Shown here piece after piece: positions 1 through 14,458 of a stretch of 64,000 nucleotides of DNA (positions within the stretch are counted from its first letter, which is position 1; the number at the start of each line of letters is the position of its first letter). Under the pieces are notes generated by a model. It saw only the letters and a program-made list of their open reading frames with translations, was not told the origin of the DNA and did no database searches. Both the position numbers and the translations under genes were made by a program. The DNA is from Limnoperna fortunei (taxonomy: Eukaryota > Mollusca > Bivalvia > Mytilida > Modiolidae): positions 26,315,956 through 26,379,955 of the forward strand of contig OX104122.1 of assembly GCA_944474755.1 (NCBI GenBank), given 5' to 3'.

Positions 1-1699
1 ATACTAAAATTATTTATTTTCTAATCTGATGCTTGCTAAGGGTAAATTTGTTAGTAAACTAGTAACCATATGCAATAATTGTACTTGTTAAGATAATTGG
101 GCCTTGAGATGATGGCACTTCTGTCAAAAATTCCTTAAACATGAGCAGTAATGGGAAATTGGCCAATTTTTGCAATTTCATACCAAAGCAAGATATAATT
201 TTGTTTCTTTGTATGCCAGTTTGAACTTTAGTTGGGTTTTTTTTAGTAAGGAATGTTCATTTAACTATTAAGCTTAATGGAATAGTGAACGCATTTAATG
301 AAATTCATAAAATTTTAGTCTCAGTTTAGAAACTATTAATGTACACCTCCAAAGTATAGTACAACTGAATATCAATAAATTTAAATTTGAACTCAAAAAC
401 TTTCTCAGGATGTACTAGGTGCATAATTAGGACAATTTCATACTATTTTTCTTAATTGGAATGTATTTCAAGAGATAAAAGTCTTATCCCAACAGTTTGA
501 AGGTACTCAGTATCTCACTTTGTAAAAAGGGGGGGATGTGAAATTAACTAAAAAAGATGTAAAATTTATGATAAAATTATGTAATTAGTGCCTTTCTATG
601 TGTGAAATAAGTCCATTTGTGTTGGATGTATATTGCCAAGCTTGCTATTTACATCTGCAACTAAGAAATTGAAAAATTAAGGAATAATGCATTTCTTGAT
701 CACCAAGCTAATTTTTCATGATAACGCGCATGTGAGGTCTTTGTATGTTTTCATGCATTTCTTGAAAACCGCTGAAAGGAATTCAACAAAATTTTAGAAT
801 TTGTTTCGACTAACATAAATCTAACACCAGGAAAAATTTTATTTAATTTGTTGAACAAAAACATCTTCTTTAGGTGTAGGACCACCAAATACCGGGAACC
901 AGTCCAGAGGTTGTACGTAAAAGTAGTACTAGTCAACAGACAGGTTCACTCTTGCGTGATATTGAATTTGAACCGCACATGATACCAGAATAAATTTGGT
1001 ATTTTTGGAAAGCTGAATATTCTAGGAAACTTGAGGATAAAGTTTTATTGGGTTTAAATGAACATAAACATGTTGAGAGTCAATTAGGGACAAGCACTAT
1101 TTTTGGACTGAATAGAAAGTGAAAGTAGATTTTTTTACAACATGGACTTCAGGTTGAGCGTTTTTTCTTATATGCAATGAAACATATTGTGAAATTTTGA
1201 CAGAATGTTTGGCCAGTGCATTTTTATAGGGGACAGAAGTCTCACATAATTTGAAACAAAGGTAAATTTTCTAGGATAAGTCAAAATTATCAAATTTTAA
1301 TATAGCCGAAGAGTAAAAAATCTATGGTGGTCCTACACCTTCATGAAGAGGCCATAGACAGGTATATCAACTTCTATTTCTTTTGATAAAAATGGTACTA
1401 AAAGAAGGTAAATCACCAAGACTATCATTTTAATTGCTTATCAAAGCCAAAACCTATAGTGGGGGTCAAATTTCAGCCTAAATATGGTATTATGTAATAT
1501 TGTATGAAATTATGGGGTCTGCAGTGGTCCGCGCTTAGTCGAATGTGCTTTAATTTAAATAAACCCCTGTTTTAGGTTTTGGATGTAATGAAAGGGTCAA
1601 AATGTATAAAACTAGAACTGGTAGACATTCTAGTATGCAAGATGAATTTGTCAATTTTACACCTGCGGCTTAAGTCGGTTACATTGCTGGCATGGGTTA
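1..1699. repeat. Satellite unit 1 (1699 bp, filled)
   Basis: Contains the TIR element at 872-1340 followed by TCAT. Lacks a 13 bp block near 1641 that most other units have. Confidence 0.9.
872..1340. mobile_element. 469 bp MITE-like element with 16 bp TIRs, embedded in the satellite unit (reference copy)
   Basis: The element is bounded by aggtgtaggaccacca (872-887) and its exact reverse complement tggtggtcctacacct (1325-1340). Copies of exactly 469 bp occur at 872-1340, 2571-3039, 6765-7233, 8480-8948, 10190-10658, 11904-12372, 13618-14086, 15171-15639, 16885-17353, 18602-19070, 20155-20623, 21869-22337, 23587-24055, 25304-25772 (one TIR mismatch) and 28265-28733, plus a shortened terminal copy at 29979-30435. 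Units 3, 4 and 17 lack it at the same place. The left flank is 'cttcttt'; the right flank is 'tcatgaagagg' or 'gaagagg'. It has no coding capacity, so a non-autonomous DNA transposon is the natural reading. TTTA/TTCA next to the ends may be a degraded target duplication, and the superfamily is not assignable from this alone. Confidence 0.75.
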
Positions 1700-3411
1700 A
1701 TACTAAAATTATTTATTTTCTAATCTGATGCTTGCTAAGGGTAAATTTGTTAGTAAACTAGTAACCATATGTAATAATTGTACTTGTTAAGATAATTGGG
1801 CCTTGAGATGATGGCACTTCTGTCAAAAATTCCTTAAACATGAGCAGTAATGGGAAATTGGCCAATCTTTGCAATTTCATACCAAAGCAAGATATAATTT
1901 TGTTTCTTTGTATGCCAGTTTGAACTTTAGTGGGTTTTTTTTTAGTAAGGAATGTTCATTTAACTATTAAGCTTAATGGAATAGTGATCGCATTTAATGA
2001 AATTCATAAAATTTTAGTCTCAGTTTAGAAACTATTAATGTACACCTCCAAAGTATAGTACAACTGAATATCAATAAATTTAAATTTGAACTCAAAAACT
2101 TTCTCAGGATGTACTAGGTGCATAATTAGGACAATTTCATACTATTTTTCTTAATTGAAATGTATTTCAAGAGATAAAAGTCTTATCCCAACAGTTTGAA
2201 GGTACTCAGTATCTCACTTTGTAAAAAGGGGGGGATGTGAAATTAACTAAAAAAGATGTAAAATTTATGATAAAATTATGTAATTAGTGCCTTTCTATGT
2301 GTGAAATAAGTCCATTTGTGTTGGATGTATACTGCCAAGCTTGCTATTTACATCTGCAACTAAGAAATTGAAAAATTAAGGAATAATGCATTTCTTGATC
2401 ACCAAGCTAATTTTTCATGATAACGCGCATGTGAGGTCTGTGTATGTTTTCATGCATTTCTTGAAAACCGCTGAAAGGAATTCAACAAAATTTTAGAATT
2501 TGTTTCGACTAACATAAATCTAACACCAGGAAAAATTTTATTTAATTTGTTGAACAAAAACATCTTCTTTAGGTGTAGGACCACCAAATACCGGGAACCA
2601 GTCCAGAGGTTGTACGTAAAAGTAGTACTAGTCAACAGACAGGTTCACTCTTGCATCATATAGAATTTGAACCGCACATGATACCAGAATAAATTTGGTA
2701 TTTTTGGAAAGCTGAATATTCTAGGAAACTTGAGGATAAAGTTTTATTGGTTTTAAATGAACATAAACATGTTGAGAGTCAATTAGGGACAAGCACTATT
2801 TTTGGACTGAATAGAAAGTGAAAGTAGATTTTTAGACCACATGGACTTCAGGTTGAGCGTTTTTTCTTATATGCAATGAAACATATTGTGAAATTTTGAC
2901 AGAATGTTTGGCCAGTGCATTTTTATAGGGGACAGAAGTGTCACTTAATTTGAAACAAAGGTAAATTTTCTAGGATAAGTCAAAATTATCAAATTTTAAT
3001 ATAGCCGAAGAGTAAAAAATCTATGGTGGTCCTACACCTGAAGAGGCCATAGACAGGTATATCAACTTCTATTTCTTTTGATAAAAATGGTACTAAAAGA
3101 AGGTAAATCACCAAGACTATAATTTTAATTGCTTATCAAAGCCAAAACCTATAGTGGGGCTCAAATTTCAGCCTAAATATGGTATTATGTAATATTGTAT
3201 GAAATTATGGGGTCTCCAGTGGTCCGCGCTTAGTAGAATGTGCTTTAATTTAAATAAACTCCTGTTTTAGGTTTTGGATGTAATGAAAGGGTCAAAATGT
3301 ATAAAACTAGAACTGGTAGACATTCTAGTATGCAGAAAAATAGTGTATTTAAGATGAATTTGTCAATTTTACACCTGCGGCTTAAGTCGGTAACATTGCT
3401 GGCATGGGTTA
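1700..3411. repeat. Satellite unit 2 (1712 bp, filled)
   Basis: TIR element at 2571-3039, followed directly by 'gaagaggcc' without TCAT. Confidence 0.9.
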
Positions 3412-4651
3412 ATACTAAAATTATTTATTTTCTAATCTGATGCTTGGTAAGGGTAAATTTGTTAGTAAACTAGTAACCATATGCAATAATTGTACTTGTT
3501 AAGATAATTGGGCCTTGAGATGATGGCACTTCTGTCAAAAATTCCTTAAACATGAGCAGTAATGGGAAATTGGCCAATTTTTGCAATTTCATACCAAAAC
3601 AAGATATAATTTTGTTTCTTTGTATGCCAGTTTGAACTTTAGTGGGTTTTTTAGTAAGGAATGTTCATTTAACTATTAAGCTTAATGGAATTATGAACGC
3701 ATTTAATGAAATTCATAAAATTTTAGTCTCAGTTTAGAAACTATTAATGTACACCTCCAAAGTATAGTACAACTGAATATCAATAAATTTAAATTTGAAC
3801 TCAAAAACTTTCTCAGGATGTACTAGGTGCATAATTAGGACAATTTCATACTATTTTTCTTAATTGAAATGTATTTCAAGAGATAAAAGTCTTATCCCAA
3901 CAGTTTGAAGGTACTCAGTATCTCACTTTGAAAAAATGGGGGGGATGTGAAATTAACTAAAAAAGATGTAAAATTTATGATAAAATTATGTAATTAGTGC
4001 CTTTCTATGTGTGAAATAAGTCCATTTGTGTTGGATGTATATTGCCAAGCTTGCTATTTACATCTGCAACTAAGAAATTGAAAAATTAAGGAATAATGCA
4101 TTTCTTGATCACCAAGCTAATTTTTCATGATAACGCGCATGTGAGGTCTTTGTATGTTTTCATGCATTTCTTGAAAACCGCTGAAAGGAATTCAACAAAA
4201 TTTTAGAATTTGTTTCGACTAACATAAATCTAACACCAGAAAAATTTTATTTAATTTGTTGAACAAAAACATCTTCTTTGAAGAGGCCATAGACAGGTAT
4301 ATCAACTTCTATTTCTTTTGATAAAAATGGTACTAAAAGAAGGTAAATCACCAAGACTATAATTTTAATTGCTTATCAAAGCCAAAACCTATAGTGGGGC
4401 TCAAATTTCAGCCTAAATATGGTATTATGTAATATTGTATGAAATTATGGGGTCTGCAGTGGTCCGCGGTTAGTAGAATGTGCTTTAATTTAAATAAACT
4501 CCTGTTTTAGGTTTTGGATGTAATGAAAGGGTCAAAATGTATAAAACTAGAACTGGTAGACATTCTAGTATGCAGAAAAATAGTGTATTTAAGATGAATT
4601 TGTCAATTTTACACCTGCGGCTTAAGTCGGTAACATTGCTGGCATGGGTTA
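3412..4651. repeat. Satellite unit 3 (1240 bp, empty)
   Basis: No TIR element. The junction at 4279/4280 reads 'cttcttt|gaagagg' with nothing left behind. Shares private variants with unit 4 ('gcttggtaagg', 'accaaaacaag', 'gaattatgaacg'). Confidence 0.9.
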
Positions 4652-5895
4652 ATACTAAAATTATTTATTTTCTAATCTGATGCTTGGTAAGGGTAAATTT
4701 GTTAGTAAACTAGTAACCATATGCAATAATTGTACTTGTTAAGATAAATAGGCCTTGAGATGATGGCACTTCTGTCAAAAATTCCTTAAACATGAGCAGT
4801 AATGGGAAATTGGCCAATTTTTGCAATTTCATACCAAAACAAGATATAATTTTGTTTCTTTGTATGCCAGTTTGAACTTTAGTGGGTTTTTTTAGTAAGG
4901 AATGTTCATTTAACTATTAAGCTTAATGGAATTATGAACGCATTTAATGAAATTCATAAAATTTTAGTCTCAGTTTAGAAACTATTAATGTACACCTCCA
5001 AAGTATAGTACAACTGAATATCAATAAATTTAAATTTGAACTCAAAAACTTTCTCAGGATGTACTAGGTGCATAATTAGGACAATTTCATACTATTTTTC
5101 TTAATTGAAATGTATTTCAAGAGATAAAAGTCTTATCCCAACAGTTTGAAGGTACTCAGTATCTCACTTTGTAAAAAGGGGGGGATGTGAAATTAACTAA
5201 AAAAGATGTAAAATTTATGATAAAATTATGTAATTAGTGCCTTTCTATGTGTGAAATAAGTCCATTTGTGTTGGATGTATATTGCCAAGCTTGCTATTTA
5301 CATCTGCAACTAAGAAATTGAAAAATTAAGGAATAATGCATTCCTTGATCACCAAGCTAATTTTTCATGAAAACGCGCATGTGAGGTCTTTGTATGTTTT
5401 CATGCATTTCTTGAAAACCGCTGAAAGGAATTCAACAAAATTTTAGAATTTGTTTCGACTAACATAAATCTAACACCAGGAAAAATTTTATTTAATTTGT
5501 TGAACAAAAACATCTTCTTTATGAAGAGGCCATAGACAGGTATATCAACTTCTATTTCTTTTGATAAAAATGGTACTAAAAGAAGGTAAATCACCAAGAC
5601 TATCATTTTAATTGCTTATCAAAGCCAAAACCTATAGTGGGGGTCAAATTTCAGCCTAAATATGGTATTATGTAATATTGTATGAAATTATTGGGTCTGC
5701 AGTGGTCCGCGCTTAGTAGAATGTGCTTTAATTTAAATAAACTCCTGTTTTAGGTTTTGGATGTAATGAAAGGGTCAAAATGTATAAAACTAGAACTGGT
5801 AGACATTCTAGTATGCAGCAAAAATAGTGTATTTAAGATGAATTTGTCAATTTTACACCTGCGGCTTAAGTCGGTTACATTGCTGGCATGGGTTA
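4652..5895. repeat. Satellite unit 4 (1244 bp, empty)
   Basis: No TIR element. The junction at 5520/5521 reads 'cttcttt-at-gaagagg', i.e. two bases differ from the empty junction of unit 3. Confidence 0.9.
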
Positions 5896-7609
5896 ATACT
5901 AAAATTATTTATTTTCTAATCTGATGCTTGCTAAGGGTAAATTTGTGAGTAAACTAGTAACCATATGCAATAATTGTACTTGTTAAGATAATTGGGCCTT
6001 GAGATGATGGCACTTCTGTCAAAAATTCCTTAAACATGAGCAGTAATGGGAAATTGGCCAATTTTTGCAATTTCATACCAAAGCAAGATATAATTTTGTT
6101 TCTTTGTATGCCAGTTTGAACTTTAGTTGGGTTATTTTTAGTAAGGAATGTTCATTTAACTATTAAGCTTAATGGAATAGTGAACGCATTTAATGAAATT
6201 CATAAAATTTTAGTCTCAGTTTAGAAACTACTAATGTACACCTCCAAAGTATAGTACAACCGAATATCAATAAATTTAAATTTGAACTCAAAAACTTTCT
6301 CAGGATGTACTAGGTGCATAATTAGGACAATTTCATACTATTTTTCTTAATTGAAATGCATTTCAAGAGATAAAAGTCTTATCCCAACAGTTTGAAGGTA
6401 CTCAGTATCTCACTTTGTAAAAAGGGGGATGTGAAATTAACTAAAAAAGATGTAAAATTTATGATAAAATTATGTAATTAGTGCCTTTCTATGTGTGAAA
6501 TAAGTCCATTTGTGTTGGATGTATATTGCCAAGCTTGCTATTTACATCTGCAACTAAGAAATTGAAAAATTAAGGAATAATGCATTTCTTGATCACCAAG
6601 CTAATTTTTCATGATAACGCGCATGTGAGGTCTTTGTATGTTTTCATGCATTTCTTGAAAACCGCTGAAAGGAATTCAACAAAATTTTAGAATTTGTTTC
6701 GACTAACATAAATCTAACACCAGGAAAAATTTTATTTAATTTGTTGAACAAAAACATCTTCTTTAGGTGTAGGACCACCAAATACCGGGAACCAGTCCAG
6801 AGGTTGTACGTAAAAGTAGTACTAGTCAACAGACAGGTTCAATCTTGCATCATATAGAATTTGAACCGCACATGATACCAGAATAAATTTGGTATTTTTG
6901 GAAAGCTGAATATTCTAGGAAACTTGAGGATAAAGTTTTATTGGTTTTAAATGAACATAAACATGTTGAGAGTCAATTAGGGACAAGCACTATTTTTGGA
7001 CTGAATAGAAAGTGAAAGTAGATTTTTAGACCACATAGACTTCAGGTTGAGCGTTTTTTCTTATATGCAATGAAACATATTGTGAAATTTTGACAGAATG
7101 TTTGGCCAGTGCATTTTTATAGGGGACAGAAGTGTCACTTAATTTGAAACAAAGGTAAATTTTCTAGGATAAGTCAAAATTATCAAATTTTAATATAGCC
7201 GAAGAGTAAAAAATCTATGGTGGTCCTACACCTTCATGAAGAGGCCATAGACAGGTATATCAACTTCTATTTCTTTTGATAAAAATGGTACTAAAAGAAG
7301 GTAAATCACCAAGACTATCATTTTAATTGCTTATCAAAGCCAAAACCTATAGTGGGGGTCAAATTTCAGCCTAAATATGGTATTATGTAATATTGTATGA
7401 AATTATGGGGTCTGCAGTGGTCCGCGCTTAGTAGAATGTGCTTTAATTTAAATAAACTCCTGTTTTAGGTTTTGGATGTAATGAAAGGGTCAAAATGTAT
7501 AAAACTAGAACTGGTAGACATTCTAGTATGCAGAAAAATAGTGTATTTAAGATGAATTTGTCAATTTTACACCTGCGGCTTAAGTCGGTTACATTGCTGG
7601 AATGGGTTA
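5896..7609. repeat. Satellite unit 5 (1714 bp, filled)
   Basis: TIR element at 6765-7233 plus TCAT. Shares 'tttgtgagtaaac', 'gggttatttttag' and 'acaaccgaatatc' with units 7 and 8. Confidence 0.9.
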
Positions 7610-9320
7610 ATACTAAAATTATTTATTTTCTAATCTGATGCTTGCTAAGGGTAAATTTGTTAGTAAACTAGTAACCATATGCAATAATTGTACTTGTTAA
7701 GATATTTGGGCCTTGAGATGATGGCACTTCTGTCAAAAATTCCTTAAACATGAGCAGTAATGGGAAATTGGCCAATTTTTGCAATTTCATACCAAAGCAA
7801 GGTATAATTTTGTTTCTTTGTATCCCAGTTTGAACTTTAGTGGGGTTTTTTTTAGTAAGGAATGTTCATTTAACTATTAAGCTTAATGGAATAGTGAACG
7901 CATTTAATGAAATTCATAAAATTTTAGTCTCAGTTTAGAAACTATTAATGTACACCTCCAAAGTATAGTACAACTGAATATCAATAAATTTAAATTTGAA
8001 CTCAAAAACTTTCTCAGGATGTACTAGGTGCATAATTAGGACAATTTCATACTATTTTTCTTAATTGAAATGTATTTCAAGAGATAAAAGTCTTATCCCA
8101 ACAGTTTGAAGGTACTCAGTATCTCACTTTGCAAAACGGGGGGATGTGAAATTAACTAAAAAAGATGTAAAATTTATGATAAAATTATGTAATTAGTGCC
8201 TTTCTATGTGTGAAATAAGTCCATTTGTGTTGGATGTATATTGCCAAGCTTGCTATTTACATCTGCAACTAAGAAATTGAAAAATTAAGGAATAATGCAT
8301 TTCTTGATCACCAAGCTAATTTTTCATGATAACGCGCATGTGAGGTCTTTGTATGTTTTCATGCATTTCTTGAAAACCGCTGAAAGGAATTCAACAAAAT
8401 TTTAGAATTTGTTTCGACTAACATAAATCTAACACCAGGAAAAATTTTATTTAATTTGTTGAACAAAAACATCTTCTTTAGGTGTAGGACCACCAAATAC
8501 CGGGAACCAGTCCAGAGGTTGTACGTAAAAGTAGTACTAGTCAACAGACAGGTTCACTCTTGCATCATATAGAATTTGAACCGCACATGATACCAGAATA
8601 AATTTGGTATTTTTGGAAAGCTGAATATTCTAGGAAACTTGAGGATAAAGTTTTATTGGTTTTAAATGAACATAAACATGTTGAGAGTCAATTAGGGACA
8701 AGCACTATTTTTGGACTGAATAGAAAGTGAAAGTAGATTTTTAGACCACATAGACTTCAGGTTGAGCGTTTTTTCTTATATGCAATGAAACATATTGTGA
8801 AATTTTGACAGAATGTTTGGCCAGTGCATTTTGAAAGGGGACAGAAGTGTCACTTAATTTGAAACAAACGTAAATTTTCTAGGATAAGTCAAAATTATCA
8901 AATTTTAATATAGCCGAAGAGTAAAAAATCTATGGTGGTCCTACACCTGAAGAGGCCATAGACAGGTATATCAACTTCTATTTCTTTTGATAAAAATGGT
9001 ACTAAAAGAAGGTAAATCACCAAGACTATCTTTTTAATAGCTTATCAAAGCCAAAACCTATAGTGGGGGTCAAATTTCAGCCTAAATATGGTATTATGTA
9101 ATATTGTATGAACTTATGGGGTCTGCAATGGTCCGCGCTTAGTAGAATGTGCTTTAATTTAAATAAACTCCTGTTTTAGGTTTTGGATGTAATGAAAGGG
9201 TCAAAATGTATAAAACTAGAACTGGTAGACATTCTAGTATGCAGAAAAATAGTGTATTTAAGATGAATTTGTCAATTTTACACCTGCGGCTTAAGTCGGT
9301 AACATTGCTGGCATGGGTTA
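7610..9320. repeat. Satellite unit 6 (1711 bp, filled)
   Basis: TIR element at 8480-8948 without TCAT. Shares 'gatatttgggcc', 'tatcccagtttg' and 'ttgcaaaacgggg' with unit 9. Confidence 0.9.
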
Positions 9321-11034
9321 ATACTAAAATTATTTATTTTCTAATCTGATGCTTGCTAAGGGTAAATTTGTGAGTAAACTAGTAACCATATGCAATAATT
9401 GTACTTGTTAAGATAATTGGGCCTTGAGATGATGGCACTTCTGTCAAAAATTCCTTAAACATGAGCAGTAATGGGAAATTGGCCAATTTTTGCAATTTCA
9501 TACCAAAGCAAGATATAATTTTGTTTCTTTGTATGCCAGTTTGAACTTTAGTTGGGTTATTTTTAGTAAGGAATGTTCATTTAACTATTAAGCTTAATGG
9601 AATAGTGAACGCATTTAATGAAATTCATAAAATTTTAGTCTCAGTTTAGAAACTACTAATGTACACCTCCAAAGTATAGTACAACCGAATATCAATAAAT
9701 TTAAATTTGAACTCAAAAACTTTCTCAGGATGTACTAGGTGCATAATTAGGACAATTTCATACTATTTTTCTTAATTGAAATGCATTTCAAGAGATAAAA
9801 GTCTTATCCCAACAGTTTGAAGGTACTCAGTATCTCACTTTGTAAAAAGGGGGATGTGAAATTAACTAAAAAAGATGTAAAATTTATGATAAAATTATGT
9901 AATTAGTGCCTTTCTATGTGTGAAATAAGTCCATTTGTGTTGGATGTATATTGCCAAGCTTGCTATTTACATCTGCAACTAAGAAATTGAAAAATTAAGG
10001 AATAATGCATTTCTTGATCACCAAGCTAATTTTTCATGATAACGCGCATGTGAGGTCTTTGTATGTTTTCATGCATTTCTTGAAAACCGCTGAAAGGAAT
10101 TCAACAAAATTTTAGAATTTGTTTCGACTAACATAAATCTAACACCAGGAAAAATTTTATTTAATTTGTTGAACAAAAACATCTTCTTTAGGTGTAGGAC
10201 CACCAAATACCGGGAACCAGTCCAGAGGTTGTACGTAAAAGTAGTACTAGTCAACAGACAGGTTCACTCTTGCATCATATAGAATTTGAACCGCACATGA
10301 TACCAGAATAAATTTGGTATTTTTGGAAAGCTGAATATTCTAGGAAACTTGAGGATAAAGTTTTATTGGTTTTAAATGAACATAAACATGTTGAGAGTCA
10401 ATTAGGGACAAGCACTATTTTTGGACTGAATAGAAAGTGAAAGTAGATTTTTAGACCACATAGACTTCAGGTTGAGCGTTTTTTCTTATATGCAATGAAA
10501 CATATTGTGAAATTTTGACAGAATGTTTGGCCAGTGCATTTTTATAGGGGACAGAAGTGTCACTTAATTTGAAACAAAGGTAAATTTTCTAGGATAAGTC
10601 AAAATTATCAAATTTTAATATAGCCGAAGAGTAAAAAATCTATGGTGGTCCTACACCTTCATGAAGAGGCCATAGACAGGTATATCAACTTCTATTTCTT
10701 TTGATAAAAATGGTACTAAAAGAAGGTAAATCACCAAGACTATCTTTTTAATAGCTTATCAAAGCCAAAACCTATAGTGGGGGTCAAATTTCAGCCTAAA
10801 TATGGTATTATGTAATATTGTATGAACTTATGGGGTCTGCAATGGTCCGCGCTTAGTAGAATGTGCTTTAATTTAAATAAACTCCTGTTTTAGGTTTTGG
10901 ATGTAATGAAAGGGTCAAAATGTATAAAACTAGAACTGGTAGACATTCTAGTATGCAGAAAAATAGTGTATTTAAGATGAATTTGTCAATTTTACACCTG
11001 CGGCTTAAGTCGGTAACATTGCTGGCATGGGTTA
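9321..11034. repeat. Satellite unit 7 (1714 bp, filled)
   Basis: TIR element at 10190-10658 plus TCAT. The left half matches units 5 and 8; the right end ('ctttttaatagc', 'gaacttatgg') matches units 6 and 9, so it looks recombinant. Confidence 0.9.
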
Positions 11035-12747
11035 ATACTAAAATTATTTATTTTCTAATCTGATGCTTGCTAAGGGTAAATTTGTGAGTAAACTAGTAAC
11101 CATATGCAATAATTGTACTTGTTAAGATAATTGGGCCTTGAGATGATGGCACTTCTGTCAAAAATTCCTTAAACATGAGCAGTAATGGGAAATTGGCCAA
11201 TTTTTGCAATTTCATACCAAAGCAAGATATAATTTTGTTTCTTTGTATGCCAGTTTGAACTTTAGTTGGGTTATTTTTAGTAAGGAATGTTCATTTAACT
11301 ATTAAGCTTAATGGAATAGTGAACGCATTTAATGAAATTCATAAAATTTTAGTCTCAGTTTAGAAACTACTAATGTACACCTCCAAAGTATAGTACAACC
11401 GAATATCAATAAATTTAAATTTGAACTCAAAAACTTTCTCAGGATGTACTAGGTGCATAATTAGGACAATTTCATACTATTTTTCTTAATTGAAATGCAT
11501 TTCAAGAGATAAAAGTCTTATCCCAACAGTTTGAAGGTACTCAGTATCTCACTTTGTAAAAAGGGGGATGTGAAATTAACTAAAAAAGATGTAAAATTTA
11601 TGATAAAATTATGTAATTAGTGCCTTTCTATGTGTGAAATAAGTCCATTTGTGTTGGATGTATATTGCCAAGCTTGCTATTTACATCTGCAACTAAGAAA
11701 TTGAAAAATTAAGGAATAATGCATTTCTTGATCACCAAGCTAATTTTTCATGATAACGCGCATGTGAGGTCTTTGTATGTTTTCATGCATTTCTTGAAAA
11801 CCGCTGAAAGGAATTCAACAAAATTTTAGAATTTGTTTCGACTAACATAAATCTAACACCAGGAAAAATTTTATTTAATTTGTTGAACAAAAACATCTTC
11901 TTTAGGTGTAGGACCACCAAATACCGGGAACCAGTCCAGAGGTTGTACGTAAAAGTAGTACTAGTCAACAGACAGGTTCACTCTTGCATCATATAGAATT
12001 TGAACCGCACATGATACCAGAATAAATTTGGTATTTTTGGAAAGCTGAATATTCTAGGAAACTTGAGGATAAAGTTTTATTGGTTTTAAATGAACATAAA
12101 CATGTTGAGAGTCAATTAGGGACAAGCACTATTTTTGGACTGAATAGAAAGTGAAAGTAGATTTTTAGACCACATAGACTTCAGGTTGAGCGTTTTTTCT
12201 TATATGCAATGAAACATATTGTGAAATTTTGACAGAATGTTTGGCCAGTGCATTTTTATAGGGGACAGAAGTGTCACTTAATTTGAAACAAAGGTAAATT
12301 TTCTAGGATAAGTCAAAATTATCAAATTTTAATATAGCCGAAGAGTAAAAAATCTATGGTGGTCCTACACCTTCATGAAGAGGCCATAGACAGGTATATC
12401 AACTTCTATTTCTTTTGATAAAAATGGTACTAAAAGAAGGTAAATCACCAAGACTATCATTTTAATTGCTTATCAAAGCCAAAACCTATAGTGGGGGTCA
12501 AATTTCAGCCTAAATATGGTATTATGTAATATTGTATGAAATTATGGGGTCTGCAGTGGTCCGCGCTTAGTAGAATGTGCTTTAATTTAAATAAACTCCT
12601 GTTTTAGGTTTTGGATGTAATGAAAGGGTCAAAATGTATAAAACTAGAACTGGTAGACATCTAGTATGCAGAAAAATAGTGTATTTAAGATGAATTTGTC
12701 AATTTTACACCTGCGGCTTAAGTCGGTTACATTGCTGGAATGGGTTA
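11035..12747. repeat. Satellite unit 8 (1713 bp, filled)
   Basis: TIR element at 11904-12372 plus TCAT. Near-copy of unit 5, 5139 bp downstream, with a private 1 bp loss near 12660. Confidence 0.9.
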
Positions 12748-14458
12748 ATACTAAAATTATTTATTTTCTAATCTGATGCTTGCTAAGGGTAAATTTGTTA
12801 GTAAACTAGTAACCATATGCAATAATTGTACTTGTTAAGATATTTGGGCCTTGAGATGATGGCACTTCTGTCAAAAATTCCTTAAACATGAGCAGTAATG
12901 GGAAATTGGCCAATTTTTGCAATTTCATACCAAAGCAAGGTATAATTTTGTTTCTTTGTATCCCAGTTTGAACTTTAGTGGGGTTTTTTTTAGTAAGGAA
13001 TGTTCATTTAACTATTAAGCTTAATGGAATAGTGAACGCATTTAATGAAATTCATAAAATTTTAGTCTCAGTTTAGAAACTATTAATGTACACCTCCAAA
13101 GTATAGTACAACTGAATATCAATAAATTTAAATTTGAACTCAAAAACTTTCTCAGGATGTACTAGGTGCATAATTAGGACAATTTCATACTATTTTTCTT
13201 AATTGAAATGTATTTCAAGAGATAAAAGTCTTATCCCAACAGTTTGAAGGTACTCAGTATCTCACTTTGCAAAACGGGGGGATGTGAAATTAACTAAAAA
13301 AGATGTAAAATTTATGATAAAATTATGTAATTAGTGCCTTTCTATGTGTGAAATAAGTCCATTTGTGTTGGATGTATATTGCCAAGCTTGCTATTTACAT
13401 CTGCAACTAAGAAATTGAAAAATTAAGGAATAATGCATTTCTTGATCACCAAGCTAATTTTTCATGATAACGCGCATGTGAGGTCTTTGTATGTTTTCAT
13501 GCATTTCTTGAAAACCGCTGAAAGGAATTCAACAAAATTTTAGAATTTGTTTCGACTAACATAAATCTAACACCAGGAAAAATTTTATTTAATTTGTTGA
13601 ACAAAAACATCTTCTTTAGGTGTAGGACCACCAAATACCGGGAACCAGTCCAGAGGTTGTACGTAAAAGTAGTACTAGTCAACAGACAGGTTCACTCTTG
13701 CATCATATAGAATTTGAACCGCACATGATACCAGAATAAATTTGGTATTTTTGGAAAGCTGAATATTCTAGGAAACTTGAGGATAAAGTTTTATTGGTTT
13801 TAAATGAACATAAACATGTTGAGAGTCAATTAGGGACAAGCACTATTTTTGGACTGAATAGAAAGTGAAAGTAGATTTTTAGACCACATAGACTTCAGGT
13901 TGAGCGTTTTTTCTTATATGCAATGAAACATATTGTGAAATTTTGACAGAATGTTTGGCCAGTGCATTTTGAAAGGGGACAGAAGTGTCACTTAATTTGA
14001 AACAAAGGTAAATTTTCTAGGATAAGTCAAAATTATCAAATTTTAATATAGCCGAAGAGTAAAAAATCTATGGTGGTCCTACACCTGAAGAGGCCATAGA
14101 CAGGTATATCAACTTCTATTTCTTTTGATAAAAATGGTACTAAAAGAAGGTAAATCACCAAGACTATCTTTTTAATAGCTTATCAAAGCCAAAACCTATA
14201 GTGGGGGTCAAATTTCAGCCTAAATATGGTATTATGTAATATTGTATGAACTTATGGGGTCTGCAATGGTCCGCGCTTAGTAGAATGTGCTTTAATTTAA
14301 ATAAACTCCTGTTTTAGGTTTTGGATGTAATGAAAGGGTCAAAATGTATAAAACTAGAACTGGTAGACATTCTAGTATGCAGAAAAATAGTGTATTTAAG
14401 ATGAATTTGTCAATTTTACACCTGCGGCTTAAGTCGGTTACATTGCTGGCATGGGTTA
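12748..14458. repeat. Satellite unit 9 (1711 bp, filled)
   Basis: TIR element at 13618-14086 without TCAT. Near-copy of unit 6, 5138 bp downstream. Confidence 0.9.
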